Below are positions 42,800-51,214 of a DNA stretch of 64,000 nucleotides, one piece after another (within the stretch, counting starts at the first letter, position 1; each line of letters starts with the position of its first letter). The stretch is taken from the NCBI GenBank assembly GCA_000155435.1, contig DS990260.1:962050-1026049 (forward strand), written 5' to 3'. The translations under genes and the position numbers were made by a program. The notes beneath the pieces were generated by a model. It was given only the letters and a program-made list of their open reading frames with translations, had not been told where the DNA came from and made no database searches. The DNA is from Clostridiales bacterium 1_7_47FAA. Its GTDB lineage: Bacteria > Bacillota > Clostridia > Lachnospirales > Lachnospiraceae.

Positions 42800-43342
42800 A
42801 TGAAGGCTTCTACACTGGGGATATTCCGCCGCAGTCCGGCTGCATATGAACTTTACGCTGAAAATAATCCGGAACTGACCAGGATCAAGGTGGCGGAACA
42901 TTACGTACGCAATAAAGGAATGGTGGATTTCTACCGCCATACAACGAAAACTGCCATGACCGCCGCAATCCTGGTCATGGTTGCCACACTCGCCGCTTTA
43001 TCAGGCATCGGTTTCAGGACCATCACCCATTCAACGGCAAACAGGTATGCATTTGAGTCCTCCCTGGACAATCTGGTGCAGGAGAATGCGTCCATTGAAG
43101 AGATACGCATGGTTGATTACAGCAATTATTATATTTACGTGGATGACTCTGTCTGGAATGGATTCACACAGTCAGAAAAGTCCGCTTACTGCCTGGCACT
43201 TGCGGATTCCTTAAATGACGCCTGCCATTCCTATCATATATTAGGAAGCAGGAAACAGGCCCAGGTCTTTTTCTATGATCCGGACGGGAACCTTCTAGCC
43301 CAGCCGTCGGAGGACAGCGGGGAACACACGGTTTTACAATAG
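42800..43342 (+). CDS. Membrane-anchored protein of unknown function
   Basis: A 180-residue protein I do not recognise. It has a basic cytoplasmic N-terminus of about 50 residues (STLGIFRRSPAAYELYAENN), one membrane helix (AMTAAILVMVATLAALSGIGF), then an outer domain of about 110 residues with IRMVDYSNYYIYVDDSVWNG and AQVFFYDPDGNLLAQPSED. The ATG at 42800 has GGAGG eight bases upstream. The 308-base space to the divergent mrp gene is A+T-rich with a TATAAT at 42719. The gene is followed by a strong terminator and stands alone. Confidence 0.65.
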   Translation: MKASTLGIFRRSPAAYELYAENNPELTRIKVAEHYVRNKGMVDFYRHTTKTAMTAAILVMVATLAALSGIGFRTITHSTANRYAFESSLDNLVQENASIEEIRMVDYSNYYIYVDDSVWNGFTQSEKSAYCLALADSLNDACHSYHILGSRKQAQVFFYDPDGNLLAQPSEDSGEHTVLQ

Positions 43343-43353
43343 GATTACACCTT

Positions 43354-43413
43354 AAAAAGCGCGGACCATGGTTTGGGTTCACAGGAAACCCATACCATGG
43401 CCCGCACTTTTTC
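43354..43413 (+). terminator. Large intrinsic terminator
   Basis: AAAAGCGCGGACCATGG...GGGTT pairs with AACCC...CCATGGCCCGCACTTTTT, a stem of more than 20 pairs with minor mismatches, ending in a T run. Confidence 0.85.
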
Positions 43414-43525
43414 CTTTTCCCTCTTCCCCATGCGGATACCCTTCTTTTATTTTACAGGTGGCAGATGAACCTGCCTTGTGATAGAATAGGTAAAATAATC
43501 AAAAACCACCCAAAGGAGGACGCTT

Positions 43526-44386
43526 ATGGATTCACGCAGCCTGTACCGCAAACTGGAACTGGATTTTAATTTAAAGGACATGAAGGATGACTGGAGCTTC
43601 ATGTCCCTTGATAATGATTTCATCTTCCCGGAATTTAAAAGCAGGTATATGGGACTGGTGGCTGATAATGCGGAACAGATCCGGAAAGTTTATACAGCCA
43701 CATTTCCCGACAGGGCAATCCTGGATGAGATTTTTAAAAGGAATGAGACGGATGTGCTGCTGTTCGCCCATCATGCAATGGGATATATTGCATCCGATGA
43801 GGGTTTTCCATTCCATGACATTCCCCTAGATTATCTTAGGGAAATGAAAAAGCGGCGGATTTCATTCTATATGCTGCACACGCCCCTGGACCAGTATGGT
43901 GAATATTCCACTTCTGTCAGTCTTGCGAAGGCGCTGGGCCTGCGGATTGTGGAACCCTTCTGCCAGTATGATGGACATACCCAGGTGGGTGTGATCTGCC
44001 AGGCCGGAATGTCCTCCGTCCTGGAACTTAAGGACCTGGTGGCCCGCACGGTGGGGCATGACGCAAAGCTGTACCCATACGGGGAACCGTCCATCAAGGA
44101 CGGCAGGGTAGCCATTGCCGCAGGCGGCGGAAGCTACCCATTTGTCATTACCGAACTTGCACAGAAGGATATCCACTGCTATATCACCGGCTTCACCAAG
44201 CCCCTGCCCCACTTTGAGCCGACCCTGGAATTCCACAGGCTGGCCGGGAACCATGGGGTCAACGTCATCGGGGCAACCCACTATTCCACGGAAAAGTTTG
44301 CCTGCATGTCCATGACCGGATATTTTTCCAGGGCCGGGGTTCCGGCTGAATTCCTGGAAGGGACCTGGTATCTGGAGGACTTATAG
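43526..44386 (+). CDS. Nif3-like dinuclear metal centre protein
   Basis: Member of the NIF3/YqfO (GTP cyclohydrolase I type 2 homologue) family, 286 residues. Metal-binding histidines are visible in LLFAHHAMGY and FYMLHTPLDQYGEYS, and near the C-terminus in VIGATHYSTEKFACMSM. Family members form hexameric toroids with two metal ions per subunit; their role is unclear. The gene converges on the FAD oxidoreductase gene, with which it overlaps by six bases at the stop codons. A good AAAGGAGG lies before the ATG. Confidence 0.88.
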   Translation: MDSRSLYRKLELDFNLKDMKDDWSFMSLDNDFIFPEFKSRYMGLVADNAEQIRKVYTATFPDRAILDEIFKRNETDVLLFAHHAMGYIASDEGFPFHDIPLDYLREMKKRRISFYMLHTPLDQYGEYSTSVSLAKALGLRIVEPFCQYDGHTQVGVICQAGMSSVLELKDLVARTVGHDAKLYPYGEPSIKDGRVAIAAGGGSYPFVITELAQKDIHCYITGFTKPLPHFEPTLEFHRLAGNHGVNVIGATHYSTEKFACMSMTGYFSRAGVPAEFLEGTWYLEDL

Positions 44387-45613
44387 GCAGTTCCAGGCAT
44401 ATTTGCCGTCCGTCTTGTCAAACCCGTAAAAGTCCGCAAAGGAAAGGCGGAAAATGTCCCGGCCGGTGACAGGCAGCTTTATCTTGTTCTTAATCAGGTA
44501 CTGGTAGATACCGCTTCCCGATATGTCGCCTAACAGAAGGATGCTTTTGAGGATTCCATCCTCCACCAGGGCCTTCCTGTAATTGTGCCTGTCTTCCTCC
44601 GTGATGACCTGGGTGTTGTCACCCGCACAGTTGATATCGCCGATACAGAGGGCGGGCAGGCCAAAGAAATTCATGGTGTTCTTCATGGCATAGGTATCGT
44701 CATAAACCGTGGGGATGCCGCACATGTTCCTGGCCGCGGTCACTCCCTGCTTCATTGCATTGGGCCAGATCCCGGACAGGCCGCAGACATCCCCGGCCCC
44801 ATAGACATGGGGAACCGTGGTTTCCATGTACTGGTTCACGGTTATGGCCCTTCCGGTCTCAACCTTGCAGTTTTCCAGGAAACGGATTTCCGGACGGACC
44901 CCTGCCGCCACTAGGATGAAATCACATTCCAGCTCTTCCCCGCTGTCAAGGATCAGGGCCTGCACATTCCCGTCCGCATCCAGACGTGTTCCTGAGGCCT
45001 TGGCCGACAGCCGGAACCTGCATCCATGGGTTTCAAACAGTTTCTGGTATTCGGCTGCCGCCGGGGCATCCAGCTGCAGCGGAAGGATGCGGTCCGCCAT
45101 CTCCACAATCACAGGGTTTATCCCCTGTTCCAGAAGCGCATAGGCGGCGTCCATGCCCACCAGGCCGGAACCTACGATGACAGCCTTTTTCCCAGGTCCT
45201 GCGGCATTTTTAACCGCCTCTGCGTCTGACAGGTCGCGGAACCCGAATACATTGTTTGCCTCCCTAAGCCCCGGCACGGGGGGAACCAGATAGTACGCCC
45301 CGCTGCATATCAAAAGCCTGTCATATGGTATCAATGTCCCATCGTCCAGTTCAACCGTTTCTTCATCACAGTGAAGCCCTGTCATGGCCTTGCCTGCAAT
45401 CCAGTCAATGCCCTGGGACTCAAAGAAACCCGGCGGCGCAAAGTCTATCTCCTCTGCCGTCCTCTGGCCTCCCAGATATTTGTGCAGCATACAGCGGGAA
45501 TGGACTTTTTCATCTTTGGACACCAGGACGATCTGCCCTTCCCGGTCCAGCTGGCGCAGCGTCCTTGCCGCGCTGATCCCGGCTGCGCCGGCTCCTACAA
45601 CCACATATCTCAT
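44381..45613 (-). CDS. FAD/NAD(P)-dependent oxidoreductase of the CODH cluster
   Basis: Pyridine nucleotide-disulphide-fold flavoprotein, 410 residues. FAD loop YVVVGAGAAGISAARTLRQL at the N-terminus, NAD loop KKAVIVGSGLVGMDAAYALL, and the second FAD contact TTVPHVYGAGDVCGL. It belongs to the NADH:rubredoxin/ferredoxin oxidoreductase-like group and ends in a short extra domain. The start ATG overlaps the cooF stop as ATGA. CODH clusters with CooF and such a flavoprotein are known and are thought to pass CO-derived electrons to NAD(P); the role here is inferred from this layout. Confidence 0.9.
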   Translation of the reverse strand: MRYVVVGAGAAGISAARTLRQLDREGQIVLVSKDEKVHSRCMLHKYLGGQRTAEEIDFAPPGFFESQGIDWIAGKAMTGLHCDEETVELDDGTLIPYDRLLICSGAYYLVPPVPGLREANNVFGFRDLSDAEAVKNAAGPGKKAVIVGSGLVGMDAAYALLEQGINPVIVEMADRILPLQLDAPAAAEYQKLFETHGCRFRLSAKASGTRLDADGNVQALILDSGEELECDFILVAAGVRPEIRFLENCKVETGRAITVNQYMETTVPHVYGAGDVCGLSGIWPNAMKQGVTAARNMCGIPTVYDDTYAMKNTMNFFGLPALCIGDINCAGDNTQVITEEDRHNYRKALVEDGILKSILLLGDISGSGIYQYLIKNKIKLPVTGRDIFRLSFADFYGFDKTDGKYAWNCL

Positions 45614-46062
45614 GACTGCACCTCCTCTACCCAGATTGCCTTTTTGGGACATGCCTTGACGCAGCTTGGCTCACTGCCGCTGTCCTTGCAGAAATCGCAC
45701 TTGATGATCCGGCTTTTAGTTGTGCTGTCCGGCTTCAGCACACCGAAGGGACAGTTCATCACACACATGAAACAGCCGGCACAGCGTTTTTCGTCATACT
45801 CAACAATCCCTGTTTCCGGGTTCTTACTTAATGCGCCGCTCATGCAGGAGTTTACACATTCCGGCTCATCACAATGGCGGCAGAACACGGGACGGTAAGT
45901 GCCGTCCGGCTGCCGGTGGATGAAATTGCGGCTCTCATTGGACGGGTCCGCCAGATTAAGGTCATATATGCTGCCTTTGTCCGCCCTGTGGGCATTCATA
46001 CAGGCAAGTGTGCAGTTCAGGCAGCCATCGCACTTGCAGGCGTCAATCCATATTCGTTTCAT
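45610..46062 (-). CDS. cooF: CooF-like 4Fe-4S electron-transfer protein
   Basis: Polyferredoxin of the CooF/HycB type, 150 residues, with four cysteine groups: CKCDGCLNCTLAC, FCRHCDEPECVNSC, CAGCFMCVMNCPFG and CDFC...CVKACPKKA. This is enough for four 4Fe-4S clusters. It would take electrons from the B/D clusters of CooS and give them to the flavoprotein encoded next. ATG at 46062 is chosen because GGAGGGG lies five bases ahead; the GTG six bases earlier has no spacing for it. It is separated from cooS by 11 bases. Confidence 0.92.
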   Translation of the reverse strand: MKRIWIDACKCDGCLNCTLACMNAHRADKGSIYDLNLADPSNESRNFIHRQPDGTYRPVFCRHCDEPECVNSCMSGALSKNPETGIVEYDEKRCAGCFMCVMNCPFGVLKPDSTTKSRIIKCDFCKDSGSEPSCVKACPKKAIWVEEVQS

Positions 46063-46073
46063 AGCCACCCCTC

Positions 46074-47957
46074 CTATATATTCAGCGCTTTCCGTTTTTC
46101 TTCAATGATCTGTTCCAATATCCCCGCTGTTTCCACTGCATCGCTGTTCACAATGACCTGGCCTCCGGTAAGGGCCTTCATGTCCTGTGTAAGGACCTTG
46201 GTCACCAGGCTGCTGCCTGTTATGAAGGGAGGAAGCCCCAGATGAAGGGGAAGTCCCAAAGCCAGGCCAAAGGCGCCGTCGGCCAGGGCCTGTTCTTCCA
46301 GCCACTGGGCGGCGGAGAGCACCAGGGGAAGCTGGGGAATATCCACCCCAAGGGCGGATGCAAGCTCGGTTGCCACCATCTCCAGCCTGCCGATGGCAAG
46401 ACATGGCCCGAAGTTGAGCACCGGAGGAATCCCAAGGGACTGGCAGACAGCCTTAAGCTTCGGTCCTGCAAGCTCTGCTGCCTCAGGCGTCATAAGGCCG
46501 CAGTTTTCCAGGCCCCCTGATGAACATCCTGCGGTAAGTACCAGGATGTCCCTGGCAATCAGTTCCTTTGTCAGGTCCACAGTCAGCACATCATGGCCTC
46601 CGGCTGTCAGGTTGGAGCATCCCACCACCCCTGCAATCCCCTTGATGTCGCCGGATGCAATCAGGTCAATGAGCGGTTTCCAGCTGTCCCCCAGGAACTT
46701 CTTCAGGGAAACCTCGCTGACACCGGTAATGGTATTCCGGTTGCCGTGGTCCTTAAGGAGGTTAAGGGGCACGCTGGCCCGGCGTTCCCTGTAAGAAGAC
46801 AGAACATCCTCTATGATTTCCCTGCTGATGCGTTCCCTGTCCTCAAACACAAATGGTTTCAGCTGGGCATTCTGCTTCTTAGCCACATCGTCCAGACAGA
46901 TCTGCTTAATGTGCAGTGAATCACAGATAGGCTCAATTCCGGGAAGGGTGCAGTTAAATTCACTGAGCACCGCATCAATGGCCCCTGTGGCAAGCACGGC
47001 CTCGCTGGTGTAGTTGTTGCCTGCATGACCGCTGAATATATCCTGGTAATGCACGCCGCGCAGCTGTAAATCCTGGCCCACGCAGGTGCAGCCCACCAGG
47101 CGGAAGCCCTTTGCCCCGGCTGATCTGGCCAGTTCCTGGACCTCCGGCTTCTTAAGCTGTTCCTGAAGATGCACGAAAATGGAGTGCTGATGGCCTGTTA
47201 TCATGATATTGATGTAATCCGGGTCAATGACCCCAAGTCCCACGGGGGCAGGCATGATTTCCGGTTCCCCAAGCATGACATCGTTGAGGAGATTGGTCAG
47301 CATGAGTCCGTATACCCCGGTGGATATGCCAAGCTTCAGGCAGTGGAGCAGCATGTCAACCGGGTCTGAATTCAGGTTGGTGGAGCATTTGACCACGCCT
47401 GCGCAGACCTCGGATTTGGCCCCGCCGGGCAGGATGCCAAGCTCCTTCCACTTCTCAAGGCGCGGGCCGTAAGCCAGCTTCTGCTGCAGCTTCATGGGTA
47501 CGTAATCCGGCAGGTATAAATCATCCAGCACGGCCTGCGCCACGGCGGCAGCCTCGGTGTGCGGGTCGCTTTCCGGAATCCCGAAGAGTCCGCACAGATG
47601 CTTCAACGCGTTCATCCCCTTTATCTCCCCCTTTGCCAGGGCGGTCTGTTTCAGGTTCAGGGCAGTTGTCTCAATCACATGGATATAACAGCCGGATCCG
47701 GATGCAACGGCGCGCAGGAAATTCCTTGCCACGATTACGTCTGCCGACGCGCCGCAGATGCCATGGGGCGCTTCCGGGGTGATACGGCAGGGACCGTTGG
47801 AGCAGAGGCGGCAGCAGACGCCCTGAAGCCCGAAGCCGCATTTGACGGACTGGCCCTCCACCCTGTGGTGGGATGTTTCCATCGGAAGTCCTGCTATGTA
47901 TCCTTCCAATGGCTTATCTGCGCTTTTGCAGGTTGTACAGCTGTAACAATTGTTCAT
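46074..47957 (-). CDS. cooS: Anaerobic Ni-Fe carbon monoxide dehydrogenase catalytic subunit
   Basis: Interconverts CO and CO2 at a Ni-Fe-S C-cluster. It has 627 residues. The D-cluster cysteines are C40 and C48 and the B-cluster cysteines C49, C52, C57 and C68 (KCGFGLQGVCCRLCSNGPCR). C-cluster ligands all appear: His in MITGHQHSIFVHL, Cys in LVGCTCVGQDL, EFNCTLPG, VVGCSNLTAGG, LTAGCSSGGLENCG and NFGPCLAIGRLE. Three additional cysteines at the extreme N-terminus (C4, C7, C10) are uncommon. No acetyl-CoA synthase or CooC-type nickel ATPase is nearby. AGGAGG precedes the ATG. Monofunctional, by context. Confidence 0.95.
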   Translation of the reverse strand: MNNCYSCTTCKSADKPLEGYIAGLPMETSHHRVEGQSVKCGFGLQGVCCRLCSNGPCRITPEAPHGICGASADVIVARNFLRAVASGSGCYIHVIETTALNLKQTALAKGEIKGMNALKHLCGLFGIPESDPHTEAAAVAQAVLDDLYLPDYVPMKLQQKLAYGPRLEKWKELGILPGGAKSEVCAGVVKCSTNLNSDPVDMLLHCLKLGISTGVYGLMLTNLLNDVMLGEPEIMPAPVGLGVIDPDYINIMITGHQHSIFVHLQEQLKKPEVQELARSAGAKGFRLVGCTCVGQDLQLRGVHYQDIFSGHAGNNYTSEAVLATGAIDAVLSEFNCTLPGIEPICDSLHIKQICLDDVAKKQNAQLKPFVFEDRERISREIIEDVLSSYRERRASVPLNLLKDHGNRNTITGVSEVSLKKFLGDSWKPLIDLIASGDIKGIAGVVGCSNLTAGGHDVLTVDLTKELIARDILVLTAGCSSGGLENCGLMTPEAAELAGPKLKAVCQSLGIPPVLNFGPCLAIGRLEMVATELASALGVDIPQLPLVLSAAQWLEEQALADGAFGLALGLPLHLGLPPFITGSSLVTKVLTQDMKALTGGQVIVNSDAVETAGILEQIIEEKRKALNI

Positions 47958-48030
47958 GGTAAATACCTCCTGTTGAAGTTTTGAATGGAACTGTGGGTTT
48001 GGATTGAAAGAATAAAATTATGTATATCAT

Positions 48031-48055
48031 AAAGTGGATAAAAATAATCCACTTT
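48031..48055. promoter_or_regulatory. Perfect palindrome upstream of cooS, candidate operator
   Basis: AAAGTGGAT and ATCCACTTT are nine-base perfect arms separated by seven A/T bases, 74 bases before the cooS start and between the Rrf2 gene and cooS. No T run follows in the cooS direction. It could be the site of the adjacent Rrf2-type regulator (inference). Confidence 0.55.
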
Positions 48056-48103
48056 CTAAACAAAAAATAAGGTTGGTATTAAAAAAGGATATGGAATTCC
48101 CGG

Positions 48104-48505
48104 TCAGCAAAACAGCTCTGCCAGCGTCCTGTGCTTCAGCTCCCGCTCCAGGATTGCCTGTACCCTGGCCAGTTCGCAGTGGACCGTGCAATTATGGCCG
48201 CTGCCATCTGCATACTCACAGCGGTACCCCTCCCTCAGACAGGGATTAAGGAAAAATTCCTCGTCGGTGGCGCGTATGACATCCAAAAGCGTAAGCACAT
48301 CAAGGCTTTGTCCCAGGTTGCACCCGCCGCCTGCTCCCCTGCGGATAAGCACCAGCCCGGCTTTTTCCAGCTTCTTTAGTATCTTATAGGCAAACTGCCT
48401 CGGCACCTGCTCCTTCTGGCATATCTGCCCAATGGTCAGCTGCTCCCCGTCCTTCAGGGCGCGGATCATGCGCACCGCATAATCGGATTCTCTTGTTATC
48501 ATCAT
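48104..48505 (-). CDS. Rrf2-family transcriptional regulator
   Basis: A 133-residue winged-helix regulator. The HTH is in LTIGQICQKEQVPRQFAYKI, the wing is GLVLIRRGAGGGCNLG, and three cysteines in the C-terminal half (FFLNPCLREGYRCEYADG, then HNCTVHCEL) can hold a 2Fe-2S or 4Fe-4S cluster, as in IscR, NsrR and RsrR. ATG at 48505 has AAGGCGG upstream; flanking ATGs at 48511 and 48502 are alternatives. It is just upstream of cooS on the same strand, so it is the likely regulator of the CODH genes, perhaps sensing Fe-S status or redox. Confidence 0.9.
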   Translation of the reverse strand: MMITRESDYAVRMIRALKDGEQLTIGQICQKEQVPRQFAYKILKKLEKAGLVLIRRGAGGGCNLGQSLDVLTLLDVIRATDEEFFLNPCLREGYRCEYADGSGHNCTVHCELARVQAILERELKHRTLAELFC

Positions 48506-48643
48506 GTTCATGCCGCCTTTATTGTTAAAGATATAACAATTCATATGTAATATTATACCAAAGTTGACAAAAATTATCAAGTATGAAAGTAATATTTATA
48601 TAAAATGTTGCTTATCAGCCCGGCAGGTTGGAATCTATACAAA

Positions 48644-49408
48644 TTATACAAATCTGTAGACTGCATTCAAAGTCCGGGAGACATCACCGCCTTTGTCAAC
48701 ATAGATGCTTTTATTGTAACGTATGCCGTTCTTCTTAAGACATAATTCCAAAAAACACATGAAAATACCAATATCAATCCGATTGTAAAAAGACACCTTA
48801 TCAGACGGCATGATTCCACGCTTACCAGCTTTTTTGTATCTGTAAACCGCCAAACCATCCGCATTGCATTCAACCATCCACGGCTGTGTGTTGCAGGAAC
48901 TGGGAGCAAATCTTACAATGTCAGCCACATCAGCCAGCATATTTCCCGCCCATATATCCTCTGCGGTCCTGCGTTTGCTTTTGAACATGTTCTTTCGGAA
49001 TTTTCTTTCATCATCAATTTTGGCAATGGCAATCATGATGACAAATTCCAGGCCATGGATTAAACCTTCTTCCGCTTTTCCAATCCCATACCATAAAGTG
49101 CCTATGTTTTTTGAAACCAGGTACAAATCCAACTGCCCGCCGATATATCCTATATTCTGAAGGTAATTGTCTTTCTTCTCGCTGTACAGCAGGATACAGT
49201 ATTCCTGTCCCCGTTTACACGTTGTCTCATTTGCCGGCAGCACTTTTACCGCTGTTTTAATATCAGGACACAACGGTGTCAATGACGGATATACTTCTTC
49301 AATTTCCCTTATTTCCTCCAAAGAAATTGATTCATCCCCAATATTCCTGAAAAGATGGAATGATTTTCTTTTGAAAATCATTTGATAAAGCATGTTTTCA
49401 TCTATCAT
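48644..49408 (-). CDS. Nitroreductase-family protein (TM1586 type)
   Basis: FMN-dependent nitroreductase-fold protein, 254 residues, of the TM1586-like subgroup. Two half-domains are visible: residues 5-130 with FKRKSFHLFRNIGD and LDLYLVSKNIGTLWYGIGK, and residues 145-250 with DIVRFAPSSCNTQPWMVECN, the R-x-APSs-x-n-xQPW motif that binds FMN. The physiological substrate is unknown. It is a single gene after Rrf2 in the other direction of the cluster, and it borders the decaying region that follows. Confidence 0.85.
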   Translation of the reverse strand: MIDENMLYQMIFKRKSFHLFRNIGDESISLEEIREIEEVYPSLTPLCPDIKTAVKVLPANETTCKRGQEYCILLYSEKKDNYLQNIGYIGGQLDLYLVSKNIGTLWYGIGKAEEGLIHGLEFVIMIAIAKIDDERKFRKNMFKSKRRTAEDIWAGNMLADVADIVRFAPSSCNTQPWMVECNADGLAVYRYKKAGKRGIMPSDKVSFYNRIDIGIFMCFLELCLKKNGIRYNKSIYVDKGGDVSRTLNAVYRFV

Positions 49409-49477
49409 GTTTTCCCCATATATTCTCCCCTCGGTGGAACGGGAGTTTTATACTACATTATAATTTTCCAACCGGAA

Positions 49478-49739
49478 TTACTCTTTGTCATAAACAAAAT
49501 GTTGATTTTCTTTTTTCTTATCATATTCTAATGCTTCATACCCTCCCTGCAATTCCCGTAACAGTTCCTCTTCACTTGGCAGATATAGCTTATACTTTGA
49601 GGCAAAAATCTATGTTTCATTTTCTGGCAACGTATACCTGACTACAGATCCACTTTTATAGCCTTTCAAGCTGTCGTGTACTCCAATTTGATTTGATTGC
49701 CTCTTCTGTATAGAACTGACGGGCATTTTCATTTTCCAC
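49478..49739 (-). pseudogene. Broken DUF1016 (YhcG-type PDDEXK) nuclease gene, first copy
   Basis: The minus strand encodes VENENARQFYTEEAIKSNWS TRQLER, a stop, then in another frame SVVRYTLPENET, an amber codon, and IFASKYKLYLPSEEELLREL. These are the middle helical region and the C-terminal end of a DUF1016/YhcG nuclease. The roughly 150 residues between them, holding the PDDEXK core, are missing. The N-terminus is gone as well. Internal deletion, frame change and nonsense codons make it non-functional. It abuts a DHFR-like fragment. Confidence 0.8.
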
Positions 49740-49746
49740 ACGTATC

Positions 49747-49977
49747 TTATCCCTTTTCGTAAACTAATTCTGCAAACTGTCCATATTTTTTTACTGATTC
49801 CAGCCGAAAGCGCTTTAATTCCTCTTTTTGCGTAAACAAAGGAATCCCTGTCCCCAATAATACGGGTGCAACCTGCATTATAATATGGTCAACCATGTTA
49901 TTATTCAACAGAGGTCTCAATATCGTGTTGCCGCCGATAATCCAGATATTCTTGTCTTTGTCTATCTGTTTTACAAA
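49747..49977 (-). pseudogene. C-terminal fragment of a dihydrofolate-reductase-family gene
   Basis: Seventy-six residues of the RibD-C/DHFR family remain, with KDKNIWIIGGNTILRPLLNN, DHIIMQVAPVLLGTGIPLFT and ESVKKYGQFAELVYEKG. A stop codon sits directly before the first Phe, and no N-terminal half with the substrate-binding region is found upstream in any frame. It is a relic. Upstream of it, an open frame from 50131 down to 49993 (YRKTVDYAFFQGGVKEYENA) is not recognised. Confidence 0.8.
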
Positions 49978-50131
49978 TTACGTTTGATAAAGTCAATCTA
50001 AATTATGGGCTTTGTCAGCAAGATATCCTACGGCAAGCAATTCACATGGTGCAAACATGGCAGGCTTTATTTTTCCGGCATTCTCATATTCCTTTACTCC
50101 TCCTTGGAAAAAGGCATAGTCAACCGTTTTT

Positions 50132-50605
50132 CTATAAATAGCAGACCATGATATATTCTTCCTCATTCTCATCGACAATTTCAAATCCCACTTTTTTGTA
50201 TAATTTCACGGCATAGTTTTCCTTTTGTACAGCAAGTGATGCCTGATGATATCCTCTTCGTTTTAATATACAAAGCATTTCCTGCATTAAAGCAGTACCG
50301 ATTCCCCATCCCCGATACTCTTTATACAGGGAAATGGCAAAGGAAGGTGTCACATCATCTATATGTCCGTAATCGTTCATAATACGGACCCAGACAGCGC
50401 CGACTACTTTTGTGCCAACTTCTGCCACCAAAGCAATGTCATCTTTTTTCTTCCCAAAATCCGTTACATATACCTGTAGCTCAAGCTGTTCGATGACTGA
50501 TCTCGGCGGAGCGGGTACACCCTTCGGCACAAAAATAGCTTCATATAAAAAATTTTCAAGCAGACTGTATTCTTTTTCTAATATTTCTCTGATAATGTAG
50601 TTCAT
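50132..50605 (-). CDS. GNAT acetyltransferase
   Basis: A 157-residue N-acetyltransferase. The acetyl-CoA-binding part is SFAISLYKEYRGWGIGTALM, with R/Q-x-x-G-x-G/A as EYRGWGIGTAL, and the C-terminal strand-turn is ASLAVQKENYAVKLYKKVGF. The start at 50605 has GGAGG six bases upstream. The gene is intact although it sits among relics. The substrate is unknown. Confidence 0.87.
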   Translation of the reverse strand: MNYIIREILEKEYSLLENFLYEAIFVPKGVPAPPRSVIEQLELQVYVTDFGKKKDDIALVAEVGTKVVGAVWVRIMNDYGHIDDVTPSFAISLYKEYRGWGIGTALMQEMLCILKRRGYHQASLAVQKENYAVKLYKKVGFEIVDENEEEYIMVCYL

Positions 50606-50653
50606 GGATACCTCCACATAAGTCTGTTCTGACAGTTCAGCAGACCGGACTCG

Positions 50654-51163
50654 TCAGCGATATACGATATAGCGGTAATGCGGCATATCGACACCTTTAT
50701 AATATTTTGTCCATGTGTCCGTCATTGTCATACCGTTCCTTATGGCTACATTTTGAGATGCAACATTGGTATCTCTGATAATAGAGCAGACTTCATCCGC
50801 TTTTAATATTTCAAACGCATACTTTTTACAGGCCTTTGCCGCTTCGGAAGCATACCCTTTATGCCAGTATAGCCGTTCAAAAAGATAACCGATTTCAAGC
50901 ACTTCCTCATCTTTCCACTGCTGCATCGTAAGTCCACATTGACCAATCATTTCATCCGTCTGTTTAAGGATGACTGCCCATAATCCAAAGTTCCATTTTT
51001 GATAACGGAAAATTTGTCTATCCAACCATTCCTGCACTTCAGTATCACTAAACGCTCCTTCGTAAGCGTACATAGTTTCCTCATCCTGTAATATCTTGCA
51101 TAAAGATTTGAAATCAGACTGATTCATCTCTCGTAAATACAACCTCTCCGTTTCAAATATCAT
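50654..51163 (-). CDS. GNAT acetyltransferase (RimJ/RimL type)
   Basis: A 169-residue N-acetyltransferase of the ribosomal-protein-alanine or small-molecule type. The start FETERLYLREMNQSDFKSL and the core EIGYLFERLYWHKGYASEA with IIRDTNVASQNVAIRNGM are characteristic. ATG at 51163 is preceded by GAGGG; a TTG four codons earlier is less likely. It is read in the same direction as the preceding GNAT gene, with 48 bases between, so they may share a transcript. Confidence 0.87.
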   Translation of the reverse strand: MIFETERLYLREMNQSDFKSLCKILQDEETMYAYEGAFSDTEVQEWLDRQIFRYQKWNFGLWAVILKQTDEMIGQCGLTMQQWKDEEVLEIGYLFERLYWHKGYASEAAKACKKYAFEILKADEVCSIIRDTNVASQNVAIRNGMTMTDTWTKYYKGVDMPHYRYIVYR

Positions 51164-51214
51164 ATCATCCCTCAAATTTCAAATTTTCAGCTAGTGCTCC
51201 ATCCAGTTTACTAT

